Positions 26,232 to 35,516 of a DNA stretch of 64,000 nt are shown here, piece by piece. The translations under genes were made by a program, and so were the position numbers. The stretch is from Cryobacterium cryoconiti (lineage in GTDB: Bacteria > Actinomycetota > Actinomycetes > Actinomycetales > Microbacteriaceae): positions 145,351 through 209,350 of the forward strand of contig NZ_SOHA01000028.1 of the NCBI RefSeq assembly GCF_004403065.1, given 5' to 3'. The notes below the pieces were generated by a model, which saw only the letters and a list, made by a program, of their open reading frames with translations, searched no databases and was not told the origin of the DNA. How positions within the stretch are numbered: position 1 is the first letter of the stretch; each line of letters begins with the position of its first letter.

Positions 26232-27739
26232 CCCCTCGTTCCTCCCACCGGCCGGGCGAGGTCGACGCCGGTCGACGGCGCGCGCCGTGGACCCTGCGCC
26301 GCCGCCTCGTGCTCGCCGTCGTCGGCCTGCTCACCCTGGTCAGCGTCGGCATCGGCCTGGTCAGCGTTGCAATTCTCCGGGCCTCCCTGATCGACGGGCT
26401 CGACCAGCAGCTCGCCTCGGCCTCCGGGCGCTCGGGTTCGGTGATCGACGTGCGCCGTGACGACGACGACGGCGGCGGCGGCGAGGTGTACTTCCCCCTG
26501 ACGGCGCAGATGATTCTGAACGGCCCGGCCCAGCAGCCCGGAACCCTTGCCCTGGTCTACGACGGCACAATCGTGACGGCCGGATACACCGAGGAGGACA
26601 GCGGAGAGATCACCGCGCTGACCAACGACCAGGTGCAGATCCTGGCCGGGGCCATGCAGGAGTCCACCGCGGTGACAGTCGACCTCGGCGGCGACGCCGG
26701 CGACTACCGGGTCCGCGCGGACACGAACCGGGGCGGCACTCTTTTTCTGGTGGGCCTGCCACTGTCCGGGGTGCAGAACACGGTCACCCAGCTGGGCCTG
26801 ATCATCGCGGTCGTGTCGCTGGGCGGCATCCTTGTCGCGGCGGTGCTGGCCACCTGGATCGTGCGTCTGGCGCTGCGCCCTCTGGTGCGGGTGACCGAAA
26901 CCGCAGCCCGGGTAGCCGAACTCCCTCTCGACCACGGGGAGGTGTCACTCGTCGAGCGCGTGCCGGCCGCCGACACCGACCCCCGCACCGAGGTCGGCCG
27001 AGTGGGCTCGGCCCTGAACCGGATGCTCGACCACGTCGACGTGGCATTGGAGACCCGCCAGGCCAGCGAGCGCAAGGTGCGCCAGTTCGTCTCCGACGCC
27101 AGCCACGAGCTGCGTACGCCACTCGCGTCGATCCGCGGCTACGCGGAGCTCACCCGCCGCTCCGACCAGGAACTGCCGCCGGACGCGCTGCACTCGCTGG
27201 GCCGGATCGAGTCGGAGTCGGTGCGCATGACCGGCCTGGTCGAAGACCTGCTGCTCCTCGCCCGCCTGGACGAGGGCCGGGAACTGGATCGCGGCCCGGT
27301 CGACCTGACCAGCCTGCTCGTGGACGTCGTCAGCGACGCCCACGCGGCCGGCCCGGGTCGGGTCCTGGGCCTGGATCTGCCCGAGGAGCCGGTTCAGACC
27401 GTCGGCGACGCCGCGCGGCTGCACCAGGTGCTCGCCAACCTGCTCGCCAACGCGCGCATCCACACGCCCCCCGAGACCACGGTCGACGTGGCCCTCACGG
27501 TCGAGGGCGACCGTGCCGTCGTGACGGTGACGGATGACGGGCCCGGCATCCCCGAGACCCTCCAGTCCACCCTGTTCGAGCGTTTCGCCCGCGGCGACAG
27601 CTCGCGCTTCCGCGGCACGGGCAGCACCGGCCTGGGCCTGGCCATCGCCCAGGCGGTTGTGGCGGCGCACCACGGCGAGATCGGGGTGGAGAGCCGCCCC
27701 GGCCGCACCTGCTTCCGCGTCTCGCTCCCGCTGACCTGA
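26228..27739 (+). CDS. Membrane sensor histidine kinase
   Basis: 503 residues. Helix 1 at about 26-50, an extracytoplasmic sensor of about 130 residues with an Asp/Gly stretch (78-85), and helix 2 at about 188-212. Then a HAMP domain and the HisKA phospho-acceptor H293 in SDASHELRTPLASIRGY. The HATPase domain has N-box ANLLANARIHTP, G1 VTDDGPGIP and GSTGLGLAIAQAVV. Cognate of the overlapping response regulator. The signal is unknown. Confidence 0.95.
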   Translation: MTPRSSHRPGEVDAGRRRAPWTLRRRLVLAVVGLLTLVSVGIGLVSVAILRASLIDGLDQQLASASGRSGSVIDVRRDDDDGGGGEVYFPLTAQMILNGPAQQPGTLALVYDGTIVTAGYTEEDSGEITALTNDQVQILAGAMQESTAVTVDLGGDAGDYRVRADTNRGGTLFLVGLPLSGVQNTVTQLGLIIAVVSLGGILVAAVLATWIVRLALRPLVRVTETAARVAELPLDHGEVSLVERVPAADTDPRTEVGRVGSALNRMLDHVDVALETRQASERKVRQFVSDASHELRTPLASIRGYAELTRRSDQELPPDALHSLGRIESESVRMTGLVEDLLLLARLDEGRELDRGPVDLTSLLVDVVSDAHAAGPGRVLGLDLPEEPVQTVGDAARLHQVLANLLANARIHTPPETTVDVALTVEGDRAVVTVTDDGPGIPETLQSTLFERFARGDSSRFRGTGSTGLGLAIAQAVVAAHHGEIGVESRPGRTCFRVSLPLT

Positions 27740-27827
27740 CCTGCTGCGCCCCACCGCCTCGTGCCCCCTTGCGAATTCGTTCGGGCAGAGTCGGCGACGG
27801 ATGTCCTGCGGCGGCCACGCGCGGAGG

Positions 27828-28331
27828 CTAGGGCGTGTTGAGCTGAGCGAGCAGGGCCGTGAGCCGGTGCAGGTCCTCGGGGGAGAAACGACTCAGCCGC
27901 CGGTGGATGATCGCCGTGTCGCCGGCCCGCACCTCGGCGAGCTTCCGCACCGCGGCCGGGGTCACCGCGAGGAACCGGGCTCGGCCGTCCTCCGGATCCA
28001 CCTGGGTCTCGACCAGGCCGAGCCCGCAGAGCACCTTGGCCTGGCGGCTGATCACGCTTTTGTCCACGTAGAGCGCGCCGGCGACGGCACTGGCGTGCAT
28101 CGGCCCGCTCCGGCTGAGCAGGCGCAGCACTTTGAGTCCGAACGGCTGCAGGCTCGGGTCGATGCAGAGTGCCGCGTCGCGCATGCTGGCCCGGATGTGC
28201 CCGGCCAGGATGCTCATCTCCTGCTCCACCTCGGCGATCGCCGCCGCTGTGTCCGAGCCTCCCGTGTCCGAGCCTGCTGTGTCCGAGCCTGCCGTGCCTG
28301 AAGCGGTCTGGGGTGCCGCCGGGTTCGTCAT
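27828..28331 (-). CDS. MarR-family regulator
   Basis: About 167 residues. Helices and winged HTH (ASAVAGALYVDKSVISRQAK, then a DPEDGRARFLAVTPAA wing). The N-terminal ~30 residues are low complexity, with three 5-residue repeats of the AGSDT type encoded by direct DNA repeats. The start is ambiguous between ATG 28331 and GTG 28337; neither shows a good ribosome-binding site. It follows the DHA2 efflux gene on the same strand (about 9 bp) and is probably its drug- or phenolic-responsive repressor. Confidence 0.88.
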   Translation of the reverse strand: MTNPAAPQTASGTAGSDTAGSDTGGSDTAAAIAEVEQEMSILAGHIRASMRDAALCIDPSLQPFGLKVLRLLSRSGPMHASAVAGALYVDKSVISRQAKVLCGLGLVETQVDPEDGRARFLAVTPAAVRKLAEVRAGDTAIIHRRLSRFSPEDLHRLTALLAQLNTP

Positions 28332-28340
28332 GGTCACAGA

Positions 28341-30113
28341 CTACTGACGCGTCGCCCGAGGCGGGGCCTCGCCGGGTTCGCCGCGGGACCCGGGCGCCGC
28401 CTCGGGCAGCCGGATCGTGCCGGTCGGGTGGTTCCGACCCGACGGCACCAGCCCCGCGGATGCCGCGCTCACCTCGATCAGCATGTCCTCGGCGTCCTCG
28501 AGCTCACGGTGCACGTCGGCCGCGGTGTCCTCCGCGTGGGCGCGCGCGATCGCGCTCTGCTCCCCGAGCGAGGTGTTGGGCAGCAGCGAGACCATCACGA
28601 GCGTGATCACGGCCAGGGGGGCGCCGAGCAGGAACACGGTGCCCACGCCGGAGCCGTAGGCCGATTCGACCAGCAGGCGGAGGGCATCCGGCAGCGCGTT
28701 GATGTGGGGGATGGCCCCCGAGCCGAGGGTCTCCGCGGCGGCAGCCTGATTGGCCGGGCTGAGCCCGCCGATGCCGTCCCTGATCTGCCGGGCCACGACG
28801 GTGCCGAGCACGGAGCCGAGCACGGAGACGCCGATGGTGCCGCCGAGGCTGCGGAAGAAGGTCACTGCGCTGGTGGCCACGCCCAGGCGGCTCACCTCGA
28901 TCGAGTTCTGCACCACGAGCACGAGGTTCTGCATCAGCATGCCGAGGCCAGCGCCGAGCACGAACATGAACACGCCGACGAAGACCAGGCTGGTGCGGTA
29001 GTCCAGGGTGCCGAGCAGCAGCAGCCCCACGATCACGAGCACGCTGCCGGAGACCATGATCGACTTCCACTTGCCGGTGCGGCTGATCAGGGTGCCGAAG
29101 AGGGTCGAGGAGATCAGGAACCCGCCCATCATCGGGATGGTGAGCAGCCCGGACTCGGTCGGGGTGGCGCCGCGGGCGAGCTGCATGTACTGGCTGAGGA
29201 ACACCGAGGTGCCGAACATGGCCACGCCGACGGAGATGCTGGCGATGGTGGCCAGCGTGAAGGTGCGGTTCCGGAACAGGCCCAGCGGGATGATCGGCTC
29301 CGGTGCCCGGAACTCCACGAGCACGGCCAGGAGCAGCAGCAGGCCCGCGCCGAGAACCATGGCGAACGAGGCGACGGATGCCCATTCGAACTGGGTTCCG
29401 GCCAGGGTCACCCAGATCAGCAGCAGCGAGACGCCCCCGGTGATCAGCACCGCGCCGAGGTAGTCGATCCGCACCACGCGCTTGATCCGCGGCGGCAGGT
29501 GCAGTGTGCGCTGCAACAGCACGATGGCGATGACGGCCACCGGAAGGGCGATGAAGAAGTTCCAGCGCCAGCCGAACGCATCCGTCACCACTCCGCCGAG
29601 CAGGGGGCCGCCGACCGTGCCGAGAGCCATGACCGCGCCGAACAGGCCGGCGTACTTGCCTCGGTCACGCGGGCTGATGATGTCCGCCATGATGATCTGG
29701 CTGAGCGCTGCGAGGCCGCCGGCACCGAGGCCCTGCAGCACCCGGAAGGCGATCAGGGTGCCCGTGTCCTGGGAGAAGCCGGCCAGCGCCGACCCGATCA
29801 CGAAGACCGCGAGGGCCAGCTGGATGAGCAGCTTGCGGTTGAAGAGGTCGGCGAACTTGCCCCAGATCGGCGTGCTCACGGTGGTGGCGAGCAGGGTGGC
29901 GGTGATCACCCAGGTGTAGGCGGACTGGTCGCCGTGCAGGTCGGAGATGATGACCGGCATGGAGGTGGCGACCACGGTGCCGGCCAGGATCGAGACGAAC
30001 ATGCCCATCAGCAGCCCGGACAGGGCTTCGAGCACCTGGCGCTGCGTCATGCTGCCGTCGGCGGAGATGGTGCGCCGGGGCGAGGCGGGGGTGGGGCGCT
30101 GGGCGCGGGACAT
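28341..30113 (-). CDS. DHA2-family (EmrB/QacA-like) MFS drug exporter
   Basis: 590 residues with about 14 hydrophobic helices. Motif A GKFADLFNRKLL, motif B IAFRVLQGLGAGGLAALSQ and motif C MALGTVGGPLLGGVV identify a proton-driven exporter. A hydrophilic C-terminal tail of about 85 residues follows the last helix. ATG 30113 was chosen because AGGAG lies 4 bases upstream and a good promoter lies 31 bp further up; longer in-frame extensions run through that promoter. Co-transcribed with the MarR gene. Confidence 0.92.
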   Translation of the reverse strand: MSRAQRPTPASPRRTISADGSMTQRQVLEALSGLLMGMFVSILAGTVVATSMPVIISDLHGDQSAYTWVITATLLATTVSTPIWGKFADLFNRKLLIQLALAVFVIGSALAGFSQDTGTLIAFRVLQGLGAGGLAALSQIIMADIISPRDRGKYAGLFGAVMALGTVGGPLLGGVVTDAFGWRWNFFIALPVAVIAIVLLQRTLHLPPRIKRVVRIDYLGAVLITGGVSLLLIWVTLAGTQFEWASVASFAMVLGAGLLLLLAVLVEFRAPEPIIPLGLFRNRTFTLATIASISVGVAMFGTSVFLSQYMQLARGATPTESGLLTIPMMGGFLISSTLFGTLISRTGKWKSIMVSGSVLVIVGLLLLGTLDYRTSLVFVGVFMFVLGAGLGMLMQNLVLVVQNSIEVSRLGVATSAVTFFRSLGGTIGVSVLGSVLGTVVARQIRDGIGGLSPANQAAAAETLGSGAIPHINALPDALRLLVESAYGSGVGTVFLLGAPLAVITLVMVSLLPNTSLGEQSAIARAHAEDTAADVHRELEDAEDMLIEVSAASAGLVPSGRNHPTGTIRLPEAAPGSRGEPGEAPPRATRQ

Positions 30114-30143
30114 GCGACTCCTGGAGATTGTTGACAAGCTGCA

Positions 30144-30172
30144 ACTATATGCATCTAGTGGACACACGTCAA
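30144..30172 (-). promoter_or_regulatory. Sigma-70 promoter of efflux pump/MarR genes
   Basis: On the minus strand, TTGACG (30172-30167), a 17-bp spacer and TATAGT (30149-30144). Repeated TAGTTG blocks and an ATGCAT palindrome overlap the elements, and GTTGAC/GTCAAC flanks bracket the site, as expected for MarR repression (operator assignment is inference). Confidence 0.75.
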
Positions 30173-30368
30173 CTACTTTCTCCGCGCAGTGACGGCGGTA
30201 GGGCACGGATGTCGATTTGCGCCGGGCATCCTCGTCCCGTAACGTGGGGGGAAGCCAAAGACCGCCGGTTATTGCCATGTAGAAATACAGGGGCAATCGA
30301 AGGTTCATTCACGTGAACGGCCCGCGCAGGATTCGAAGTCAGACTGCATTCCCATGGAATGCGTTCCC

Positions 30369-30397
30369 AGCTCCGGCGCCTGCGCTGGAGCTTTTTT
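30369..30397 (+). promoter_or_regulatory. rplJ leader attenuator-like hairpin
   Basis: A 9-bp stem (AGCTCCGGC, 30369-30377, with 30384-30392, one G-T pair) and 6-nt loop followed by six T, 48 bp before the rplJ start. The position fits an L10-leader that lets excess L10-L12 complex reduce rplJL expression. The full leader fold was not computed. Confidence 0.7.
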
Positions 30398-30444
30398 CAT
30401 GTCTGCGCCCCGGGCTACCGGCACATGAAACCAAGAGGAGCGCC

Positions 30445-30960
30445 ATGGCGAACAAGGAAGCAACGGTCGCCGAGCTTACGGAGAAATTCCAGAGCTCGAC
30501 CGCCGTTCTGCTCACCGAGTACCGCGGTCTCACTGTTGCGCAGCTCAAGTCGCTGCGCGTTTCCATCAGTGCGGACGCCACGTACGCCGTGGTGAAGAAC
30601 ACGCTGACCAAGATTGCGGCGAACAACGCCGGCATCACGTCGTTTGACGACGAGCTTGTCGGTCCGTCCGCAATCGCATTCGTGCACGGAGACCCTGTCG
30701 CCGTCGCGAAGACCCTGCGTGCCTTCACCAAGGCAAACCCTCTCCTGGTAGTGAAGGGTGGTTACTTCGACGGTAACCCGCTCACCGCCGCAGAGGTAGG
30801 CAAGCTCGCCGACCTCGAGTCCCGCGAAGTGCTGCTGGCCAAGCTGGCCGGCGCATTCAAGGCCTCGCTGTTCGGAGCCGCATATCTGTTCAACGCACCG
30901 CTGTCGAAGGCTGTTCGCACCATCGACGCGCTGCGTGAGAAGCAGGAGTCCGCGAACTAG
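30445..30960 (+). CDS. rplJ: 50S ribosomal protein L10
   Basis: L10 anchors L7/L12 dimers at the ribosomal stalk base. 171 residues. Conserved [16 protein letters not shown] and [15 protein letters not shown]. The ATG at 30445 follows AGAGGAG (30434-30440); an upstream in-frame ATG would run through the leader hairpin. Forms an operon with rplL (52-bp gap). Confidence 0.96.
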   Translation: MANKEATVAELTEKFQSSTAVLLTEYRGLTVAQLKSLRVSISADATYAVVKNTLTKIAANNAGITSFDDELVGPSAIAFVHGDPVAVAKTLRAFTKANPLLVVKGGYFDGNPLTAAEVGKLADLESREVLLAKLAGAFKASLFGAAYLFNAPLSKAVRTIDALREKQESAN

Positions 30961-31012
30961 GCATCGGCCTGGCATCGCGGTGAGTAACTAAGAAACTATA
31001 GGGAGAAAAATC

Positions 31013-31396
31013 ATGGCAAAGCTTTCCACCGAGGAATTGCTCGAACAGTTCAAGGGCCTCACCCTCATCGAGCTCTCCGAGTTCGTCAAGGCGTTCGAGG
31101 AGACCTTCGAGGTCACCGCTGCTGCTCCGGTCGCCGTTGCCGGCGCTGCCGGTCCTGCTGCACCCGCTGAAGAGGTCGAAGAGCAGTCCGCTTTCGACGT
31201 CATCCTCGAGGCTGTCGGCGACAAGAAGATCCAGGTCATCAAGGTTGTGCGCGAGCTCACCAGCCTGGGCCTCGGCGAGGCCAAGGCCGTCGTCGATGGC
31301 GCGCCGAAGGCCGTCCTCGAAGGCGTTTCCAAGGAAGCTGCCGAAAAGGGCAAGGCTGCTCTCGAAGCTGCCGGCGCCACCGCAGCCCTCAAGTAG
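31013..31396 (+). CDS. rplL: 50S ribosomal protein L7/L12
   Basis: Multi-copy stalk protein that recruits translational GTPases. 127 residues: an N-terminal dimerisation domain, an Ala/Pro hinge (about 36-55) and the C-terminal domain with [20 protein letters not shown]. An AGGGAGA ribosome-binding site precedes the ATG. Confidence 0.97.
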   Translation: MAKLSTEELLEQFKGLTLIELSEFVKAFEETFEVTAAAPVAVAGAAGPAAPAEEVEEQSAFDVILEAVGDKKIQVIKVVRELTSLGLGEAKAVVDGAPKAVLEGVSKEAAEKGKAALEAAGATAALK

Positions 31397-31460
31397 TCGG
31401 GGCCCCGCAAGGGGTTCTGTTCTCTTCGAGAATGCGTGACGGCGCAAGCCGTCAACACGA

Positions 31461-31500
31461 AGAAGGCGTCGCATCCAACGGATGCGACGCCTTCTCTCCT
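31461..31500 (+). terminator. Intrinsic terminator after rplL
   Basis: Perfect 16-bp stem (AGAAGGCGTCGCATCC, 31461-31476, with 31480-31495), AAC loop, then CTCCTT. It also serves the convergent LacI gene, whose stop is at 31531. Confidence 0.85.
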
Positions 31501-31530
31501 TAACCCCGGTCCGGCGCTCAGGCGGGCCGG

Positions 31531-32562
31531 TCAGCCTCCGTGCGGTGGCCGCGGCCCGCTGGTGCTCGAACGGATGACCAGGTTCGTCGGCAGCACCGTG
31601 AGGTGATCCTCCTCGCCGGGTGTGGCCGTTTCCAGCTCGGCCAGGAGCGAGAGCACGGCCAGGCGGCCCTGTCGCCGGGGGTGCTGCTCGATCGTCGTCA
31701 ACCGGAACATGTCGGCGTACGGGTGTCCGTCGATGCCGATCACGGAGAGGTCCGCCGGCACCTGAATGCCGAGCTCCCGCGCGGCGACGATGAGTCCGAT
31801 GGCGATCTCGTCACTCGCGGCGAAAACCGCGGTGGGACGCGTGCGCGGGTCGCCGAAAACGGCCTGGCCCACCTGGTAGCCGCCGGGCATGGTGAATTCG
31901 CAGGCGTAGAACGAGCCGGAGCCCTCGGACGGCAGTCCGGCCTCATCCATGGCGGCGTAGAAACCGGTGAGCCGGTTGCTGTGCACCTGGAAGTCCATCT
32001 CGTCTTCCTTGCTCCCGCCGATGTGCACGATGTCGGTGTGGCCGAGGCTGAGCAGGTGTTCTGTCGCGAGCCGGGCGCAGGCCACGTCGTCGATGGCGAT
32101 CGTGTGCACACCGCGGATCGGGCCGCCGATACCCACGAGCGGGCGACCCAGACGGTGCAGCAGGTTGACCTCGTTGTCGCTGAGGGCCACCCCCACCGAG
32201 ATCACGCCGTCGAAGCGCTTGCGGGCCAGGAAGTAGTCGAAGACCCGCTCCCGCTCCGGTGACGGGGCCGGCAGGTTGTAGAGGGTCATGTCGTACCCCT
32301 CGTCCAGCAGTGCCTGTTCCATGCTCTCCAGCACCTCGGAGAAGAACCAGCGACTGATGAACGGAATGATCACCCCGATGCTCTTGGTGCGTCCTGTGAC
32401 CAGGCTGGCGGCATTCGGGGAGGCGACATAGCCGATCTCCCTGGCTGCCTCGATGACTTTGCGCCGGGTCTCCTCCGACACATAGCCCCGACCGCTCAGT
32501 GCCCGGGATGCGGTGGCTTTCGCCACGCCGGCGAGGCGCGCGACATCTGCAATTGCGCTCAT
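31531..32562 (-). CDS. LacI-family sugar-responsive repressor
   Basis: 343 residues. N-terminal HTH IADVARLAGVAKATASRALS and hinge region, then a periplasmic-binding-protein-like sugar domain (GVIIPFISRWFFSEVLESME; AVFAASDEIAIGL; VIGIDGHPYADMF). ATG 32562 has GGAGG 5 bases upstream. Divergent from a carbohydrate ABC importer. Two LacI operators lie between them, so it is probably an autoregulated repressor of that importer. Confidence 0.92.
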   Translation of the reverse strand: MSAIADVARLAGVAKATASRALSGRGYVSEETRRKVIEAAREIGYVASPNAASLVTGRTKSIGVIIPFISRWFFSEVLESMEQALLDEGYDMTLYNLPAPSPERERVFDYFLARKRFDGVISVGVALSDNEVNLLHRLGRPLVGIGGPIRGVHTIAIDDVACARLATEHLLSLGHTDIVHIGGSKEDEMDFQVHSNRLTGFYAAMDEAGLPSEGSGSFYACEFTMPGGYQVGQAVFGDPRTRPTAVFAASDEIAIGLIVAARELGIQVPADLSVIGIDGHPYADMFRLTTIEQHPRRQGRLAVLSLLAELETATPGEEDHLTVLPTNLVIRSSTSGPRPPHGG

Positions 32563-32617
32563 TCCAGCCTCCGCCCTTGGATCCGTTCCGATTACTGTAC
32601 AGCTCCCGGGCCGCCGC

Positions 32618-32631
32618 TGGAACCGGTTCCA
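32618..32631. promoter_or_regulatory. LacI-type operator (repressor side)
   Basis: TGGAACCGGTTCCA, a perfect 14-bp palindrome 56 bp upstream of the lacI-type gene. Its core matches the LacI-family consensus around a central CG and recurs at 32761. Confidence 0.8.
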
Positions 32632-32760
32632 TGAAATGTGCATGATTTGACGGCGATCCACTGCGCAGGATGACGGACTTTTCCCGTGGGAGCGCGATCT
32701 TTGCCATTCCGTGACAAAGCCGGTCTTGCGATTCGCTCCTTCGTGCCGTAACTTGTCGTG

Positions 32761-32774
32761 TGGAACCGGTTCCT
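32761..32774. promoter_or_regulatory. LacI-type operator (transporter side)
   Basis: TGGAACCGGTTCCT, the same operator with one end mismatch, 98 bp upstream of the binding-protein gene. With the 32618 copy it makes a 143-bp spaced pair in the 309-bp divergent region. Confidence 0.8.
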
Positions 32775-32871
32775 TATCTGATCGTTTTCAGCACACAAGC
32801 AGTACCTGCATCACCTCGGTGTCGTTGGAAAAAACCATTCGCACACCGCCATCACTCAACGAGGAGGAAAA

Positions 32872-34188
32872 ATGCGGTCATTCCACCGCCGAATCACAGC
32901 ACCCATCGCCATCGCGGCGATAGCAGGTCTGACCCTGGCCGGTTGTTCCGGCGGTCCCGGCAGCACGAACAGCGAAGCCGGAGCAGAGGGCGACGGCGTC
33001 GTATCCGTTTACGGCACCATCGGAGACACCGAGGCCGAGCTCCTGGAAGAGTCCTGGGCTGCCTGGGAAGAAGAAAACGACATTGACATCCAGTACGAAG
33101 CGTCGAAGGAATTCGAAGCTCAGATCGCCATCCGCGCCCAGGGCGGCAGCGCTCCCGACATCGCGATCTTCCCGCAGCCCGGCCTGATGGCCGACCTGGC
33201 CAGCCGCGACTTCCTGAAGCCGGCTCCGAAGTCCGTCGAGGACAACGTCGACGAGTTCTGGTCCGAAGACTGGAAGGCCTACGGCACCGTCGGCGACACG
33301 TTCTACGGCGCTCCGCTGATGGCCAGCGTCAAGGGTTTCATCTGGTACTCCCCGGCCAAGTTCACCGAGTGGGGTGTTGAAGTTCCCGAAACCTGGGACG
33401 AGCTCCTCGCCGTGACGAAGACCATCCAGGAGACGACCGGCAGCGCCCCGTGGTGCGCCGGATTCGGCTCGGGTGACGCCACCGGTTGGCCGGGCACGGA
33501 CTGGGTCGAAGACCTCGTCCTGCGCCAGGCTGGGCCGGAGACCTACGACAAGTGGGTTGCCAACGAGATCCCGTTCACTGACCCTGCGATCAAGTCGGCC
33601 TTCGACTCCGTCGGAGAGATCCTGCTGAACCCGGCCTACGTCAACGCCGCATTCGGTGACGTCCGCTCGATCAACAGCACCGCGTTCGGTGACGTGGCCA
33701 CGCCGCTCGCCGAGGGTACCTGCGCGCTGCACCACCAGGCATCCTTCTTCGACGGCTTCATCACGGATGCCGGCGGAGAGGTCGGTCCCGACGGTGACGT
33801 CTGGGCCTTCATCACCCCGGCCGAAGAAGCCGGCAGCCAGGCTGTGACCGGTGGTGGCGAGATCGTCGCCGCATTCGCCGATGACGCCGACACGCAGGCC
33901 GTTCAGACGTACCTCTCCAGCGACGACTGGGCGAACAGCCGCGTTGCCCTCGGTGGTGTCATCAGCGCCAACTCGGGTCTGGACCCGAAGAACGCGAAGA
34001 GCCCGATCCTGCAGGAAGCAATCAAGATCCTTCAGGACCCGGAAACCACCTTCCGCTTCGACGGCTCCGACCTGATGCCCGGCTCCGTGGGCGCCGGCAC
34101 CTTCTGGAAGGGAATGGTCAACTGGGTCAACGGCACGTCAACCGACGAGGTGCTCACCAGCATCGAAGCCGGCTGGCCGTCCAGCTAG
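32872..34188 (+). CDS. Carbohydrate ABC transporter substrate-binding lipoprotein (AglE-like)
   Basis: 438 residues. Lipoprotein signal peptide with lipobox TLAGC (lipidated Cys25). Mature family 1 solute-binding protein: ELLEESWAAWEEENDIDIQY and GGSAPDIAIFPQPGLMADLA resemble alpha-glucoside/maltose-type proteins of the AglE group. A strong GAGGAGG ribosome-binding site. First gene of a binding protein-permease-permease operon. No ATPase is encoded here, so a shared MsiK-type ATPase elsewhere is likely. Confidence 0.9.
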   Translation: MRSFHRRITAPIAIAAIAGLTLAGCSGGPGSTNSEAGAEGDGVVSVYGTIGDTEAELLEESWAAWEEENDIDIQYEASKEFEAQIAIRAQGGSAPDIAIFPQPGLMADLASRDFLKPAPKSVEDNVDEFWSEDWKAYGTVGDTFYGAPLMASVKGFIWYSPAKFTEWGVEVPETWDELLAVTKTIQETTGSAPWCAGFGSGDATGWPGTDWVEDLVLRQAGPETYDKWVANEIPFTDPAIKSAFDSVGEILLNPAYVNAAFGDVRSINSTAFGDVATPLAEGTCALHHQASFFDGFITDAGGEVGPDGDVWAFITPAEEAGSQAVTGGGEIVAAFADDADTQAVQTYLSSDDWANSRVALGGVISANSGLDPKNAKSPILQEAIKILQDPETTFRFDGSDLMPGSVGAGTFWKGMVNWVNGTSTDEVLTSIEAGWPSS

Positions 34189-34265
34189 TCGCAGTCGTTC
34201 CACAGCAGCACACACTGAGTATCTGCACACACTGAATCAGCACGTGCAGTACGAGCACCAAACGG

Positions 34266-34300
34266 TGCGGGTCGCCCCCACGAAAAGGGCGACCCGCACC
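34266..34300 (+). terminator. Intercistronic stem-loop after the binding-protein gene
   Basis: Perfect 13-bp stem (GTGCGGGTCGCCC, 34266-34278, with 34288-34300) and 9-nt loop, no T-run. In sugar ABC operons such a hairpin typically stabilises the upstream binding-protein mRNA or attenuates read-through, giving more binding protein than permease. Confidence 0.7.
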
Positions 34301-34382
34301 CCTCTGCTGGTGTACCGTGGCGGTAGTTTTCCGCCCCACCAGCGAACACTGTGAGTCCGCAGTCGTACTCGAGAGGTTTCAA

Positions 34383-35516
34383 ATGTCGGCATTCCTTGCC
34401 TGGCTGGCTGATTTGCCGGCACTCGCGCAAGTCCCCATAATCATCTTCACGTTTGTGGCCCTGGTGGCCGCGATCCTGTTCTTCGTCGAAATAGCCCCGC
34501 GCAAGGGGGCCGTCTACACCGTCATCCGCCTCGCCGTCTGCGTCGCCGCTCCGATGCTCATCCTGCTGGCCGCCGGATCGTACTGGTGGGCGACCGCCGC
34601 GGCAGCCGTGCTCGGTGGTGTCTTCTTCATCGTCGACTACCGGTCGCGTGCCGGCGCCGGCTACCTCTTCCAGCTCTTCGGCTTCCTCTCGCCGGCCATC
34701 TTGCTCCTCATCATCGGCCTCATCATCCCGACCATCCAGACCACGGTGCAGGCCTTCATGAACTCCCGGGGTACCGAGTTCATCGGCTTCGACAACTTCG
34801 TCTGGGTGTTCACCCAGCCGGAGGCCATCCGCACGGTGCTCAACACGATCGTCTGGGTGCTCATCACCCCGCTCGTGTCCACGGTCGCCGGCCTGGCCTA
34901 CGCGGTCTTCATCGACAAGAGCCGCGGCGAGAAGTACTTCAAGATCATGGTCTTCATGCCCATGGCCATCTCGTTTGTCGGGGCATCCATCATCTGGCGC
35001 TTCATCTACACGGCCCGCCCGGCCGACCAGAACCAGATCGGCCTGCTCAACCAGGTCGTGGTGTGGTTCGGCGGCCAGCCGGTCGACTTCCTGGCGAACG
35101 CCCCGTGGAACACCGTCTTCCTGATCGTCGTCCTGATCTGGGTGCAGACCGGATTCGCCATGGTCGTGCTGTCCGCGGCCATCAAGGGCGTGCCGGCCGA
35201 GCAGATGGAGGCCGCCGAACTCGACGGCACCAACGCCTGGCAGAAGTTCACCAACGTGACTGTCCCCGGCATCCGCAGCGCCCTGGTCGTCGTGCTGACG
35301 ACGATTTCCATCGCCTCCCTCAAGGTCTTCGACATCGTTCGGACCATGACCGCAGGCGCCAACGACACCAGCGTCATCGCGAACGAGATGTACACGCAGT
35401 TCAAGAACTTCGAGCAGGGTCGGTCCGCGGCCTTCGCCGTGATCCTGTTCCTGCTGGTGCTCCCGATCGTCGTCTACAACGCCCGCCAGATCCAGAAGCA
35501 AAGGGAAATCCGATGA
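34383..35516 (+). CDS. Sugar ABC transporter permease (AglF-like)
   Basis: 377 residues, about eight helices. Two extra N-terminal helices precede the six-helix core. The ATPase-docking EAA loop reads EAAELDGTNAWQKFTNVTVP. ATG 34383 has GAGAGG upstream; the preceding in-frame ATG lacks a site. Overlaps the next gene by 4 bp (ATGA). Confidence 0.93.
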   Translation: MSAFLAWLADLPALAQVPIIIFTFVALVAAILFFVEIAPRKGAVYTVIRLAVCVAAPMLILLAAGSYWWATAAAAVLGGVFFIVDYRSRAGAGYLFQLFGFLSPAILLLIIGLIIPTIQTTVQAFMNSRGTEFIGFDNFVWVFTQPEAIRTVLNTIVWVLITPLVSTVAGLAYAVFIDKSRGEKYFKIMVFMPMAISFVGASIIWRFIYTARPADQNQIGLLNQVVVWFGGQPVDFLANAPWNTVFLIVVLIWVQTGFAMVVLSAAIKGVPAEQMEAAELDGTNAWQKFTNVTVPGIRSALVVVLTTISIASLKVFDIVRTMTAGANDTSVIANEMYTQFKNFEQGRSAAFAVILFLLVLPIVVYNARQIQKQREIR

